From CAYRZL01 sp964428795 (GTDB lineage: Bacteria > Bacillota > Clostridia > Lachnospirales > Lachnospiraceae), in assembly GCA_964428795.1 (NCBI GenBank), contig CAYRZL010000027.1, forward strand, positions 1 through 28,312: DNA of 28,312 nt, read 5' to 3'. This document shows positions 16,060-24,433 of this stretch, piece by piece. Made by a program: the position numbers and the translations under genes. Numbering within the stretch: position 1 is the stretch's first letter; every line of letters begins with the position of its first letter. The notes beneath the pieces are model-generated. The model searched no databases. It had not been told where the DNA came from and saw only the letters and a list, made by a program, of their open reading frames with translations.

Positions 16060-17490
16060 ATGGCTAATAAAAAAGAATATATACATTATATAATTGCCCT
16101 TCTTATCGGCATTATCATTGCTGTTGCTTTGAAACCAACCAATGGACTGACCGATCTGGGCGTGCGCGTAATCGCAATTTTAATTCCAATCCTGTATTTG
16201 TGGCTGACTGTAAATACACACTGGGTCAGCATCCTGGCGCTTGGATTGATGGTTATGACACAGGCTATGACCGCAAACGAAGTATGGGCAGGATCTATGG
16301 GACACTTCGTAGTTATTACTGTTCTTACCTATATGGTATTGAATGTATGCTTGAATGAAACCGGAGTTATCAATAAGATCGCTATGTTCTTTGTAACCCG
16401 TAAATTTGTACAGGGAAGACCTTATGCGTTTATGGCAATGTTCTTTGCTTCCAACGTAATCATCGGTCTGTTCATGGATAACCTGTCTCTGGCAGTTATC
16501 TATATCGGTATCGCAGAAGTTTTGTGTAAACAGATGGGTATCAAAAAAGGCGAACCGTTCTATACATGTATTTTTACAGGAACTATGTTGGGTAACGTGC
16601 TGTTATCTATTTGTTCTCCGATTGCCCATGCGCTTCCGAACATTATTATGGCAGCATTGGAGACACAGTTTGGTATCACCATTTCCTATGCACAGTGGCT
16701 GGCAGTAGGTGTTCCGTATGCGGTAGTTATGTATTTTGTTATTATGCTGATTGTTCGTATCTGGAATCCGGATACATCCGCATTTAAGAACTTTGATGTA
16801 GAAGAAGTAAAGAAAAATCAGAAGCCGCTTGGAAAAGACGGTATTATCGCAGCAATCGTATTTATCTGCGTAGTATTCTTCGTACTGGCTCCGTCTCTGC
16901 TGAAAGGTATTTCACCGTTCTTTGCTTATCTGAATAACTGTGGTGTTGTTATCCCGGCTATTCTGGCAATCGTGGCACTGGCAATTATTCCTGCCAATGG
17001 AAAACCGATTTTGAACGTACCGACAGCTTTAAAACAGGTTCCGTGGCCTCCAATCATCTTTGCAGGTACCGTATCTATGTTTGCAACTCCGCTGTCCGCT
17101 GAAGCAACCGGTATTTCCGCATGGCTGGGTAATGTGTTGAAGCCTGCACTTGGAGGTTTGCCGGAGTTTGGAATTATTGTGATTTTGTTCCTGCTGGCTA
17201 TTATCATGACAAACTTCCTGTCCAACACAGTTACGATGGTATTGTTCTTCAATATCGGTGCTGTACTTCTCGGAACCGGAAGCACCAACATGGGAGCTTT
17301 CACGATCATGATCGCGATTGCAGCAGGTATGGCTACTGTTACACCGTCCGCAGCAGTTCCGTCACCGTTCTTCTTCGGACCTGGTCATGTGACGATGAAG
17401 TCCACAGTGAAATATACACTGGCATTTGCAGTAATATCATTCTTTGTATGTATTGCATTTATGCCGATTGCATCTGCACTGATTCATTAA
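16060..17490 (+). CDS. DASS/SLC13-like anion permease, candidate phenolic-acid importer (copy 1)
   Basis: 476-residue integral membrane protein with 11-12 hydrophobic segments. It carries two diagnostic half-repeat motifs: ASNVIIGLFMDNLSLA in the first half and TNFLSNTVTMVLFF in the second, the S-N-T motif of divalent-anion:Na+ symporters. The late ATVTPSAAVPSPFFFGPG resembles the substrate region of this superfamily. Position directly behind an LpdC-like gene suggests import of gallate or a related aromatic acid, comparable to the permease that accompanies lpdC in lactobacilli. The substrate is inferred. The RBS AGAGGA is moderate. A strong terminator follows. A paralogue at 21007 shares most of its N-terminal half. 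Confidence 0.88.
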   Translation: MANKKEYIHYIIALLIGIIIAVALKPTNGLTDLGVRVIAILIPILYLWLTVNTHWVSILALGLMVMTQAMTANEVWAGSMGHFVVITVLTYMVLNVCLNETGVINKIAMFFVTRKFVQGRPYAFMAMFFASNVIIGLFMDNLSLAVIYIGIAEVLCKQMGIKKGEPFYTCIFTGTMLGNVLLSICSPIAHALPNIIMAALETQFGITISYAQWLAVGVPYAVVMYFVIMLIVRIWNPDTSAFKNFDVEEVKKNQKPLGKDGIIAAIVFICVVFFVLAPSLLKGISPFFAYLNNCGVVIPAILAIVALAIIPANGKPILNVPTALKQVPWPPIIFAGTVSMFATPLSAEATGISAWLGNVLKPALGGLPEFGIIVILFLLAIIMTNFLSNTVTMVLFFNIGAVLLGTGSTNMGAFTIMIAIAAGMATVTPSAAVPSPFFFGPGHVTMKSTVKYTLAFAVISFFVCIAFMPIASALIH

Positions 17491-17500
17491 AACTGTTAAA

Positions 17501-17544
17501 AAATGCTCCGCAAGTCACCCGGTGGCTTGCGAAGCATTTTTTTT
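17501..17544 (+). terminator. Strong terminator after permease copy 1
   Basis: AAATGCTCCGCAAGTCACC pairs with the GGTGGCTTGCGAAGCATTT arm and is followed by a run of T. Confidence 0.88.
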
Positions 17545-17548
17545 GTGC

Positions 17549-17592
17549 TGCCAAGCATGCGAAAGAAAGCTCCGGCGGAGGTTTCTTTTCGC
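17549..17592. repeat. Dispersed short repeat, copy 2 (hairpin)
   Basis: TGCCAAGCATGCGAAAG, then GCTCCGGCGGAGG and TTTCTTTTCGC. GAAAGCTCC and GGAGGTTTC fold around GGC, with outer GCGAAA/TTTCGC arms. It matches 10733-10774 and may also terminate the convergent lysR transcript. Confidence 0.55.
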
Positions 17593-17627
17593 GTGATTTT
17601 TTTAGGTTTAACAAAGTTATAGTCGAA

Positions 17628-18533
17628 TCATATTCCGGCAACATCTTGTAAAAAAGAAGGGATTACCGGATTAAGATTCTGCTTTTTCCAGGAAACCGTC
17701 ATATATAATTTCGCATCTTCCACCTCCAGGGCAGCGATGGAATCGGAATATGTATTGCCGAGAAAATTCTGACTGGCAAGTAACACACCCCGGTTTAAGA
17801 GAATGTTTCCGATATGTTCCCTTCCTGTAGTGGCGTACTGATATACCAGCGGATTAATACCGTTAGAAGCAAACATATCATTGATATATTTGCTGTAGCC
17901 CCGGCAGGAATTTGGATCCAGCATCAGCATTTGCTCCGGCCGCAGATCTTCCACGCAGATTTTTGTTCGTTGGGAAAGGGGATTTTTTTTGCTCACATAT
18001 GCCATCAGAGGGATTCGCTGGATGGGGATCACATGATATTCGGCTTCGGGCAGGTCTTCCACATCATAGGATACGGTAAAGATCAGATCTGTACGATTAT
18101 TGATGAAATTGTCTTTTAATTCTGCAAACTGCTGGAAAAAAATATCGATCAGGATTTGAGGATTTTTCTTCATATATTCTTCCAGGTTGGGCAGAAACGG
18201 GTTTGTATTCCAATCTAAAAAACCGAGCTTCAGGTATCCGGCAGCGCCTTTTTGGGCAGTGTGGGCTTCCTGAAGTGCGTCCATAATTCTGTCTGTGATG
18301 GAGTCCAGACGTTGAGCCAGTATGCGTCCGGCGGGGGTCAGGGTCAGTTTCCGGTTGTTGCGGATAAATAATTGAAGACCAAGCTCATGCTCCATAAAAT
18401 TGATGCGTTTACTGACCCAGGACTGGGAAACAAACATGACTTCTCCTGCTTTGGTAAAACTACCGTATTTTGCTGTTGTAAGAAACAATTCCAGATCCAT
18501 AAGCTGGATATTGTATAGATTGATATCTCTCAT
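17628..18533 (-). CDS. LysR-family transcriptional regulator
   Basis: 301 residues from the minus-strand ATG at 18533, which is preceded by GGGAGGC; the longer frame to 18605 adds 24 residues without a ribosome site. The N-terminal winged helix-turn-helix is clear: MDLELFLTTAKYGSFTKAGE, then MFVSQSWVSKRINFMEHELG and the LTLTPAGRIL wing. The C-terminal part is the usual effector-binding domain. It is divergent from the URO-D-like gene at 18721 and sits between the two permease copies. In lactobacilli a LysR regulator accompanies the gallate genes, so control of phenolic-acid uptake or decarboxylation is a reasonable inference. A 19-bp dyad overlaps its upstream region. Confidence 0.9.
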   Translation of the reverse strand: MRDINLYNIQLMDLELFLTTAKYGSFTKAGEVMFVSQSWVSKRINFMEHELGLQLFIRNNRKLTLTPAGRILAQRLDSITDRIMDALQEAHTAQKGAAGYLKLGFLDWNTNPFLPNLEEYMKKNPQILIDIFFQQFAELKDNFINNRTDLIFTVSYDVEDLPEAEYHVIPIQRIPLMAYVSKKNPLSQRTKICVEDLRPEQMLMLDPNSCRGYSKYINDMFASNGINPLVYQYATTGREHIGNILLNRGVLLASQNFLGNTYSDSIAALEVEDAKLYMTVSWKKQNLNPVIPSFLQDVAGI

Positions 18534-18550
18534 GCTGTTTTGCCTCCCAA

Positions 18551-18569
18551 TATACTTAATATAAGTATA
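18551..18569. promoter_or_regulatory. Perfect 7-bp-arm dyad upstream of lysR (candidate LysR box)
   Basis: TATACTT-AATAT-AAGTATA is a perfect dyad in the divergent intergenic region, four bases upstream of the lysR ribosome site. Its AT-rich dyad form suits a LysR binding site used for autoregulation. Confidence 0.5.
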
Positions 18570-18640
18570 TATTTTTTTACTATGCTTGGAAATAGTTTTT
18601 TTCATTCTGATATGGAATAGCGAAAATGCCGGATGCGAAT

Positions 18641-18669
18641 TTGTCTGACATTTCTCCCGATGTTATGAT
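18641..18669 (+). promoter_or_regulatory. Promoter for the URO-D-like gene
   Basis: TTGTCT (18641-18646) and TATGAT (18664-18669) are 17 bp apart, about 50 bases before the ATG. Confidence 0.6.
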
Positions 18670-18720
18670 GATGTTAGTGAATTTAGGAGAATAAAACAAG
18701 AAAACAAGGAGGAGAGTATT

Positions 18721-19719
18721 ATGCTCACAATGAAAGAAAATTTTTTGGAGACGATTAAAAAGGATGGGAAACCGGATCGCCTGGCGAACAATTACACTGC
18801 CTTCAAACCGGTCGGGGGAGACCCGGTATTTCAGTTTGTCCGTGGAAACCGTATCCGGGGAACATACTCCTATGACCGCTGGGGGACTTATATTGCATTT
18901 CCGGAAGACCAGCCGGCAGCAACCCCTATTGTTACGGAAGAAAATCAGGTAATCAAGGATATCGAAGAATGGCAGAAATATGTGAAGGTACCGGATTTAA
19001 GAGGAAATTGCTCCACTGGCTGGGAGACGGCGCTGGCAAACAAGGCGGCTATCGATTCTGACGAGTATATGTCCATTACAATTATGGGAACCGGAATTTT
19101 TGAGCAGCTTCATATGCTGATGACTTTTGAAGACGTGCTGTGCAATTTTCTGATGTATCCGGATGAGATGCATGAGCTGATCAATGTGATCACAGAGTAT
19201 CGTCTGGAGTACATGAAGCTAATCGTTGAGAACCTTCATCCGGACGCAATTCTCTCTCATGATGATTGGGGAAGCAAGGATAGCATGATGATGTCTCCGG
19301 AAGTCTGGAGAGAATTTTTTAAGGCTCCGTATAAAAAACTGTACGATTATCTCCATGAGAACGGGATATTGGTTATCCATCATTCTGATTCTTACTGTGA
19401 GCCGATTGCAGAGGATATGGCAGAGATCGGTGTCGACGTATGGCAGGGTGTATTACCTACCAACGATATTATTGCAATTTCTGAGAAGCTGGACGGACGT
19501 ATGGCTCTCATGGGCGGTATTGATTCCGGCGTGGACCGCGCAGATGTAACAGAAGAAGAAGTGCGTGCAGAGGCCCGCAGGGTGTGTGAGAAATACGGAC
19601 ATCTGAAAAACTTTATCCCAAGTATTACATATGGCGGACCGGGAACGATCTATCCGGAAGTGGGAGAGATTCTGATAGACGAGATCAATAAATTTAATCA
19701 GGAAAAATATGGATGCTGA
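18721..19719 (+). CDS. URO-D/methyltransferase-superfamily enzyme (not haem biosynthesis)
   Basis: 332-residue TIM-barrel protein of the uroporphyrinogen decarboxylase superfamily, which includes the corrinoid-dependent methyltransferases MtaA, MtbA and O-demethylase components. The core shows AILSHDDWGSKDSMMMSPEV, then VIHHSDSYCEPIAEDM, where His and Cys could bind zinc, then IGVDVWQGVLPTND and ALMGGIDSG. The URO-D substrate-binding Arg-rich N terminus is not evident and no other haem genes are near. No corrinoid protein or reductive activator is present in the window. Given the neighbouring aromatic decarboxylase, demethylation of methoxylated aromatics is possible but unproven. The gene is divergent from lysR and starts after GGAGGAG; an ATG at 18730 is an alternative start. 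Confidence 0.8.
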   Translation: MLTMKENFLETIKKDGKPDRLANNYTAFKPVGGDPVFQFVRGNRIRGTYSYDRWGTYIAFPEDQPAATPIVTEENQVIKDIEEWQKYVKVPDLRGNCSTGWETALANKAAIDSDEYMSITIMGTGIFEQLHMLMTFEDVLCNFLMYPDEMHELINVITEYRLEYMKLIVENLHPDAILSHDDWGSKDSMMMSPEVWREFFKAPYKKLYDYLHENGILVIHHSDSYCEPIAEDMAEIGVDVWQGVLPTNDIIAISEKLDGRMALMGGIDSGVDRADVTEEEVRAEARRVCEKYGHLKNFIPSITYGGPGTIYPEVGEILIDEINKFNQEKYGC

Positions 19720-19933
19720 TTGTGATTTGTATGCATAACAGCCATGCATTTTGTGAGAAATCACATTAGCTAAAACTTACTAAAAAAAATGTAGAAACGT
19801 ATTGGGAACATTCTTTTGACAAAACAGGAAATCATAGAAAAAAGCTATAGTATTTTTTGACATAAGAATGGAAAAAAATACGGATATTCATCCGATGACC
19901 TGAAAAGGTGGACGGGATATAATATTTTTTATT

Positions 19934-20727
19934 ATGAAGGGAAGGTATACAAAATTGAATAAAAAATATGAGAAACGACTGCAGCTTTTTCAGAATACCG
20001 TTGCGTGTGAGCGGACAGACCGGGTACTTTTGGCACCTTATATTACATATCTTCCGATCACTATGTATGGGGAAACTACAATTAAAGATACGGTAGCAGA
20101 TTGGCGAAATGCATTACCTTCTTATGAACGGTATCATGATGAATTTCAGCCGGATCTGGCGTGCGGACCAAAGTCTATTTTTCCGGGGTCTGCCATGGAG
20201 GCGCTGGATTGCCAGTTTGTTCGTTGGCCGGGAAGGCATTTCCCGGATGAAAATCTGGGATTTCAGATTGTGGATAAGGAGTATATGGCTCAGGAGGAAT
20301 ATCTGGAATATGCAGAAGATCCTACCGGATTTATGATGCGCAAGGTGCTTCCGAGACATTATGCAAAGCTGAAAGGACTTGAACTTTTGGACTTTTCCAA
20401 TGCTGTCTGGCATGGGGGAATGTATGCTACTCTGCCAATGTTGAATCCTCTGGTACAGGAGACCATCAGTGCTATGACGGATTGTGCGCAAAAACTTGCT
20501 GTGCAGGTGGGAGCAGCCAATGATTATATTGTCTGAGGGGTGGTATAGAGGCATCTCTTTTACAGTACGGAAACAGGGAAGATGTCGTAAGGGCGGTAAA
20601 GGAAGCCATTGATATCTATGCTCCGGGCGGCGGATATATATTGGATTGCAGAGAATGTATTGATGTGGCAAAGCCGGAAAATATGCATGCATTTCTGGAT
20701 ACAGCGCGAGAATATATGAAGTATTGA
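19934..20727 (+). pseudogene. URO-D-superfamily gene with internal deletion and frame break
   Basis: The first 200 codons (19934-20536) read as the N-terminal half of a URO-D-like enzyme, ending QVGAANDYIV and then a stop. From 20539, in another frame, 62 codons read as the C-terminal end of the same family: GGIEASLLQYGNREDVVRAV, then DIYAPGGGYILDC, up to a stop at 20727. About 100 central residues that should hold the Asp-Asp and His/Cys metal-site segment are gone. It is a different subfamily from the neighbour at 18721. A TTG at 19955 after GGGAAGG may be the natural start. It cannot make an active barrel. Together with the lpdC remnant after it, it marks a decaying second module. Confidence 0.8.
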
Positions 20728-20741
20728 GTCGGTTTAAAATT

Positions 20742-20797
20742 TGAAATTCAGGAAAAGGGGGCCGGAGACGGTAAGAGAGTAGAGAGCCTGAATTTCA
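20742..20797 (+). repeat. 11-bp inverted repeat upstream of the lpdC remnant
   Basis: TGAAATTCAGG (20742-20752) and CCTGAATTTCA (20787-20797) are perfectly complementary across a G-rich 34-base loop. It might be a leader structure or the ends of a tiny insertion. Confidence 0.5.
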
Positions 20798-20836
20798 GAT
20801 CAAAAATAATAATAATGCAAAGGAGGTAGTTTCAAG

Positions 20837-20954
20837 ATGAACAAAATGGAAGATTTTCGTTCGGCAATAGAACTGATCAAGTCTATCCCCGGGTGAGTAT
20901 GTAGAGGCGGATGTGGAAGCAGATCCGAAGCACTGGCTTCCGGATATGTTTTAG
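20837..20954 (+). pseudogene. Remnant of a second lpdC-like gene (internal deletion plus 1-base insertion)
   Basis: The first 19 codons (MNKMEDFRSAIELIKSIPG) match the start of the intact lpdC-like gene. After an extra T that creates a stop, the next codons read EYVEADVEADPK and then HWLPDMF plus stop, which is exactly the C-terminal end of the intact gene. In the intact copy the two joined places both carry GTAGATCC (14521 and 15874), 1353 bp or 451 codons apart. 489 minus 451 gives the 38 codons seen here, so deletion between 8-bp direct repeats explains the remnant. The RBS context GGAGGTAGTTTC is also conserved. The permease gene downstream survives. Confidence 0.93.
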
Positions 20955-21006
20955 AGATGAGTTGTAACGCGACATTTGTTTTTTTGAAAGTTAAGGGGTA
21001 ATTTAA

Positions 21007-22443
21007 ATGAAATTGAAAAAAGAATATATACATTATCTGATAGCTCTGGTTATCGGACTTGTAATCTTCTTTGCATTGCCGGCTGAGAATGGTCTGACCA
21101 ATATCGGTGTGCGCGTAATTGCAATTTTGATTCCGATTCTGTATCTGTGGCTGACCACGAATACACACTGGACCAGTGTGTTTGCACTTGGTCTTTTGGC
21201 TATGACACAGGCTATGACGCCAAATGAAGTGTGGGCGGGTTCCATGGGACATTTTGTGGTTATCACCATTATTGTGTACTTCATGTTGAATGTGTGTCTG
21301 AAGGAAACGGGCGTAATCAATAAGATAGCCATTTTCTTTGTAACCCGTAAATTTGTACAGGGAAAACCGATGGCATTCTTTGTGATGTTCTTTGCTTCTA
21401 ACCTGCTCATCGGTCTGTTTATGGATAACATGTCTCTGGCAATTATCTATATTGGTATTGCTGCACAGTTGTGTGAGGAGATTGGTGTAAAGAAAGGCGA
21501 ACCGTTCTATACCTGCCTGTTTATGGGATCTCTGTGGTGTAACGTAGTATACTCTATCACGTCACCGATTGCTCATGCAGTACCGAACATTATCATGGGT
21601 CTTGCGGAAAGTCAGTTGGGTATCACCATATCTTATACCCAGTGGCTTGCAGCAGGTGTTCCGGCTTCTATCCTGATGTATGTGATCATCATTATCTGTG
21701 TATTTATATGGAGACCGGATGCAAGTAAGTTCAAAAACTTTGATGTTGAGAAACTGAAGAACAAATATCCGCCGCTGGATGCCAGAGGAAAATTTGCTTC
21801 TGCTGTATTTATCTGTGTAATTGCTATGGTATTGCTGCCATCCTTCCTGAAGGGCGTATTTCCGGTTGTATGGGGTTACTGGAACAGTGTAGGCGTAGTT
21901 GTACCTGCAATTCTGGCGATTGCTGTGCTCAGTATTGTACAGGTTGGCGGAAAACCAATGCTGGATTTCCCATCTGCCATCAAACAGGTTCCGCTTCCGG
22001 CAGTTATTTTTGCAGGTACAGTATCTGTATTTGCAACTCCGCTGTCATCTGAGGTTACCGGTATTACAGCATGGATGAGCAACCTGCTCAATCCGATTTT
22101 TGCAGGTTTGTCTCCGGTAGCCATTGTAGTGCTGCTTTGTATTTGTGCAATTATTATGACAAACTTCCTGTCAAATACGGTTACAATGGTATTGTTCTTT
22201 AATATCGGTGTGGTACTTTTGGCAGGTGGACAGATCAACATGATGATGTTTACAGTAATCATTGCATTTGCTGCAGCTTTGGCGACGATCACACCATCCG
22301 CAGCAGTTCCTTCACCATTGTTCTTCGGTCCGGGATACATTACGATGAAGAATACTTTTAAGTACAATATTATCTTTGTGATTTTGTCTACCGCAGCATT
22401 GCTTGCGCTTGGTATTCCGTTCATTACAGCAATTTATTCCTAG
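21007..22443 (+). CDS. DASS/SLC13-like anion permease (copy 2)
   Basis: 478 residues, 11-12 hydrophobic segments, a close paralogue of the permease at 16060. Shared blocks include GVRVIAILIPILYLWLT, NEVWAGSMGHFVVIT, TGVINKIA, FFVTRKFVQG, FYTC and TNFLSNTVTMVLFFNIG. Differences concentrate in the cytoplasmic loop after the sixth segment, the middle of the second half and the C terminus, so a changed substrate preference is possible. It lies behind the deleted lpdC remnant, repeating the decarboxylase-permease order of copy 1. The reading frame is intact with a site AAGGGG before the ATG, so it has outlived its partner gene. A long terminator hairpin follows. Confidence 0.88.
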   Translation: MKLKKEYIHYLIALVIGLVIFFALPAENGLTNIGVRVIAILIPILYLWLTTNTHWTSVFALGLLAMTQAMTPNEVWAGSMGHFVVITIIVYFMLNVCLKETGVINKIAIFFVTRKFVQGKPMAFFVMFFASNLLIGLFMDNMSLAIIYIGIAAQLCEEIGVKKGEPFYTCLFMGSLWCNVVYSITSPIAHAVPNIIMGLAESQLGITISYTQWLAAGVPASILMYVIIIICVFIWRPDASKFKNFDVEKLKNKYPPLDARGKFASAVFICVIAMVLLPSFLKGVFPVVWGYWNSVGVVVPAILAIAVLSIVQVGGKPMLDFPSAIKQVPLPAVIFAGTVSVFATPLSSEVTGITAWMSNLLNPIFAGLSPVAIVVLLCICAIIMTNFLSNTVTMVLFFNIGVVLLAGGQINMMMFTVIIAFAAALATITPSAAVPSPLFFGPGYITMKNTFKYNIIFVILSTAALLALGIPFITAIYS

Positions 22444-22459
22444 TATCGTGTAAAAATGA

Positions 22460-22508
22460 TAAAATGTAAAATCCCTGTCGTTTGCTGCGGCGGGGATTTT
22501 ACATTTTA
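22460..22508. terminator. Long hairpin terminator after permease copy 2
   Basis: TAAAATGTAAAATCCC and GGGATTTTACATTTTA form a perfect 16-bp stem, extended inward by G-C pairs, with A/T runs on both sides that allow either direction. Confidence 0.85.
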
Positions 22509-22552
22509 AATAAGGTTATGGATAAGGATATAAATAGGCAGGGAGAAATTTC

Positions 22553-22581
22553 ATGACAAACATAGTGTGGTCTGATATAAT
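22553..22581 (+). promoter_or_regulatory. Promoter for the PucR-type regulator
   Basis: ATGACA (22553-22558) and TATAAT (22576-22581) are 17 bp apart; the -10 is preceded by TGA, an extended -10 form. Confidence 0.75.
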
Positions 22582-22640
22582 TTATAATAATCAGGTAAAT
22601 TTTTTAGATTTCGGAACAGCGAAAACGAAGGAGGAGTTTG

Positions 22641-24251
22641 ATGGGGGACAGGTTTGTGATGTCACTTACCGTTCTGCTGTATGAATTGGATATTCCGTAT
22701 GAAAATACAGATATTTTGGAGCAGGATATAAGGCTGGGTGCGATAAAATTATACTCGTCGGATATGGAGACACCGGATAACTGTCTGGTGGTAGGTACTT
22801 TGTCGGACACCATGTCTGTATGGGAAGAATATCCAAATTGTTATTTTCTTTGTCTGCGGGATCGTTTTGTGGATATATCAGAGGAAAAGCGGAATAAAAA
22901 GAATGTGGTGATCCTTCGGACAAACTATAATGTGGAGACCATCTTTAACAAGGTAATGGATATTTTGCAGAGGCTGCAGCAATGGAATACGGATATGCTT
23001 ATATCTGTATTGACCAATCAGGGATTGCAGAGTCTCATCGATCTGAGTGAGTCAGTGATCGGAAATCATATCGATGTGATGGACGCAACGTTTAAGCTTT
23101 TGGCGTATACGAAAAACATACCTATTGATGATGAGGTGACAAATTATCTGATCAGGCATGGATATCACAGTACAGAGACGATTGAACGTCTTATTAAACT
23201 GCGGCGTTTTGAGGAATATGAGCAAATGGATGATCTGATTCTGAGTACAGATTACAAGATGTGCAATTATGAGACTGTAAAACGTGTGTTTCATCTAAAT
23301 GACAGGATTCATTTTTATGTGGTTATGCATTGCAACCGGAAAAGGATTGAGCCGGGGATGCTGGAGCTGTTTCGGCATCTGCTTCGTTATATTAAAAAAT
23401 ATACCGATAAAAATACGATAAATCCGGCTACATTTGCGGCTTCCCAGAATTATTTGCGGGATCTGCTGGAGAAAAAAATGGAAACGATAGATGAAGCGGT
23501 AAATCGTGCATCGTATGCATCGATTCCGTTTCAGAAGAAATATTGTCTGTTTCTGATCAGTTTTCAGGATAATTTTAATGTTCCACTGGAAACGATCGTG
23601 ATGATTTTATCTCACCATATTTTTTCTGCTTATGTATTGAGCTTCAATCGTCGGATTGTAATATTGCAGCATGTGGAGAACGTAAAGGATTTTGCACAGA
23701 TAAAAGAAAAAACGGTACAGCTTTTGGAGCAATATTTAAATGATACTCCATGTACAATAGGATTGAGTAATGTGTTTGATAATCTCTGGCAGATTACATC
23801 AGCTATGGAACAGGCGGGATGCGCCATTGAGTATGGCGCTCATGTAGAATTGGGGCTTACAGCGGGGGAGCGTAAGCCGGTGACAATATATGATTTTGAG
23901 GAAAGTTTTCTGACATTGATCGTGGCAAAGAGCTTTAACAGCTCGCCGCAGTTATTTGGAAATTGCCTTTCGGTCAATGCAATCCGTCTGTTGGAACAGT
24001 ATGATACGGAGCATGGAACAGGGCTTACTCAGACATTGGATGTATACCTGAAAAGTGGGAAGAAAGCGACGGAAGTCTGTCAAAAACTGCATATGCATCG
24101 GAATACCATACTATATCACATTGACCGCATTGAGTCTATCCTTGGAATTTCATTGCAGAGTCAGGAAGTATGTATGAAGCTGCAGTTGGGGTTGATGATG
24201 CGTCGTACTCATATGCAGGATATGATTGATGCAGGAATGGGACGTGCCTGA
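22641..24251 (+). CDS. PucR/CdaR-type transcriptional regulator
   Basis: 536 residues. The N-terminal part (about 1-110) is like the PucR purine-catabolism regulator domain; a GAF/GGDEF-like middle follows. The C terminus carries the PucR-type helix-turn-helix: LTQTLDVYLKSGKKATEVCQ, then LHMHRNTILYHIDRIESILG (about 460-500). Regulators of this class switch on genes for catabolism of unusual carbon sources in response to a metabolite. The ATG at 22641 lies six bases after AGGAGG; a TTG three bases earlier is in frame but less likely. It has its own promoter. The adjacent isomerase-fold gene at 24434 and the permease upstream are the most obvious targets. Confidence 0.88.
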   Translation: MGDRFVMSLTVLLYELDIPYENTDILEQDIRLGAIKLYSSDMETPDNCLVVGTLSDTMSVWEEYPNCYFLCLRDRFVDISEEKRNKKNVVILRTNYNVETIFNKVMDILQRLQQWNTDMLISVLTNQGLQSLIDLSESVIGNHIDVMDATFKLLAYTKNIPIDDEVTNYLIRHGYHSTETIERLIKLRRFEEYEQMDDLILSTDYKMCNYETVKRVFHLNDRIHFYVVMHCNRKRIEPGMLELFRHLLRYIKKYTDKNTINPATFAASQNYLRDLLEKKMETIDEAVNRASYASIPFQKKYCLFLISFQDNFNVPLETIVMILSHHIFSAYVLSFNRRIVILQHVENVKDFAQIKEKTVQLLEQYLNDTPCTIGLSNVFDNLWQITSAMEQAGCAIEYGAHVELGLTAGERKPVTIYDFEESFLTLIVAKSFNSSPQLFGNCLSVNAIRLLEQYDTEHGTGLTQTLDVYLKSGKKATEVCQKLHMHRNTILYHIDRIESILGISLQSQEVCMKLQLGLMMRRTHMQDMIDAGMGRA

Positions 24252-24287
24252 AAACTGCCGGAAATTTTGCGCAGTTGCGCTTGTAAA

Positions 24288-24321
24288 AAATAACAAATCC
24301 TCATTTTTGAATTTGTTATTT
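24288..24321 (+). terminator. Terminator-like hairpin after the PucR-type gene
   Basis: AAATAACAAAT and ATTTGTTATTT form a perfect 11-bp A/T-rich stem around a 12-base loop. The T run after it is short. Confidence 0.55.
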
Positions 24322-24433
24322 ACTCCGATGCTTTTTTTGAAATGGATTTGTATAATGTGTTCAAGCTAAGCGTCCGCAAGGAAGCTGTAGACAGTGTACT
24401 TAAAAATTTCAAAAAAGAAAGAAGGAGAAAAAA

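Noticed and set aside
18721..19719. Annotation as haem-pathway uroporphyrinogen decarboxylase (HemE)
   Set aside because: The N-terminal substrate Arg motif is not evident, other haem genes are absent, and the His/Cys segment fits the methyltransferase branch better.
18721..19719. Zinc motif E-x14-E-x20-H that I recall for corrinoid O-demethylase methyltransferases
   Set aside because: An E-x14-E pair is visible, but the next His comes after only six residues, so the motif does not support a specific O-demethylase call.
19816..19862. Two TTGACA sequences as promoters of the broken URO-D gene
   Set aside because: Neither has a recognisable -10 element at 16-18 bp; TATAGT lies 24 bp from the first.
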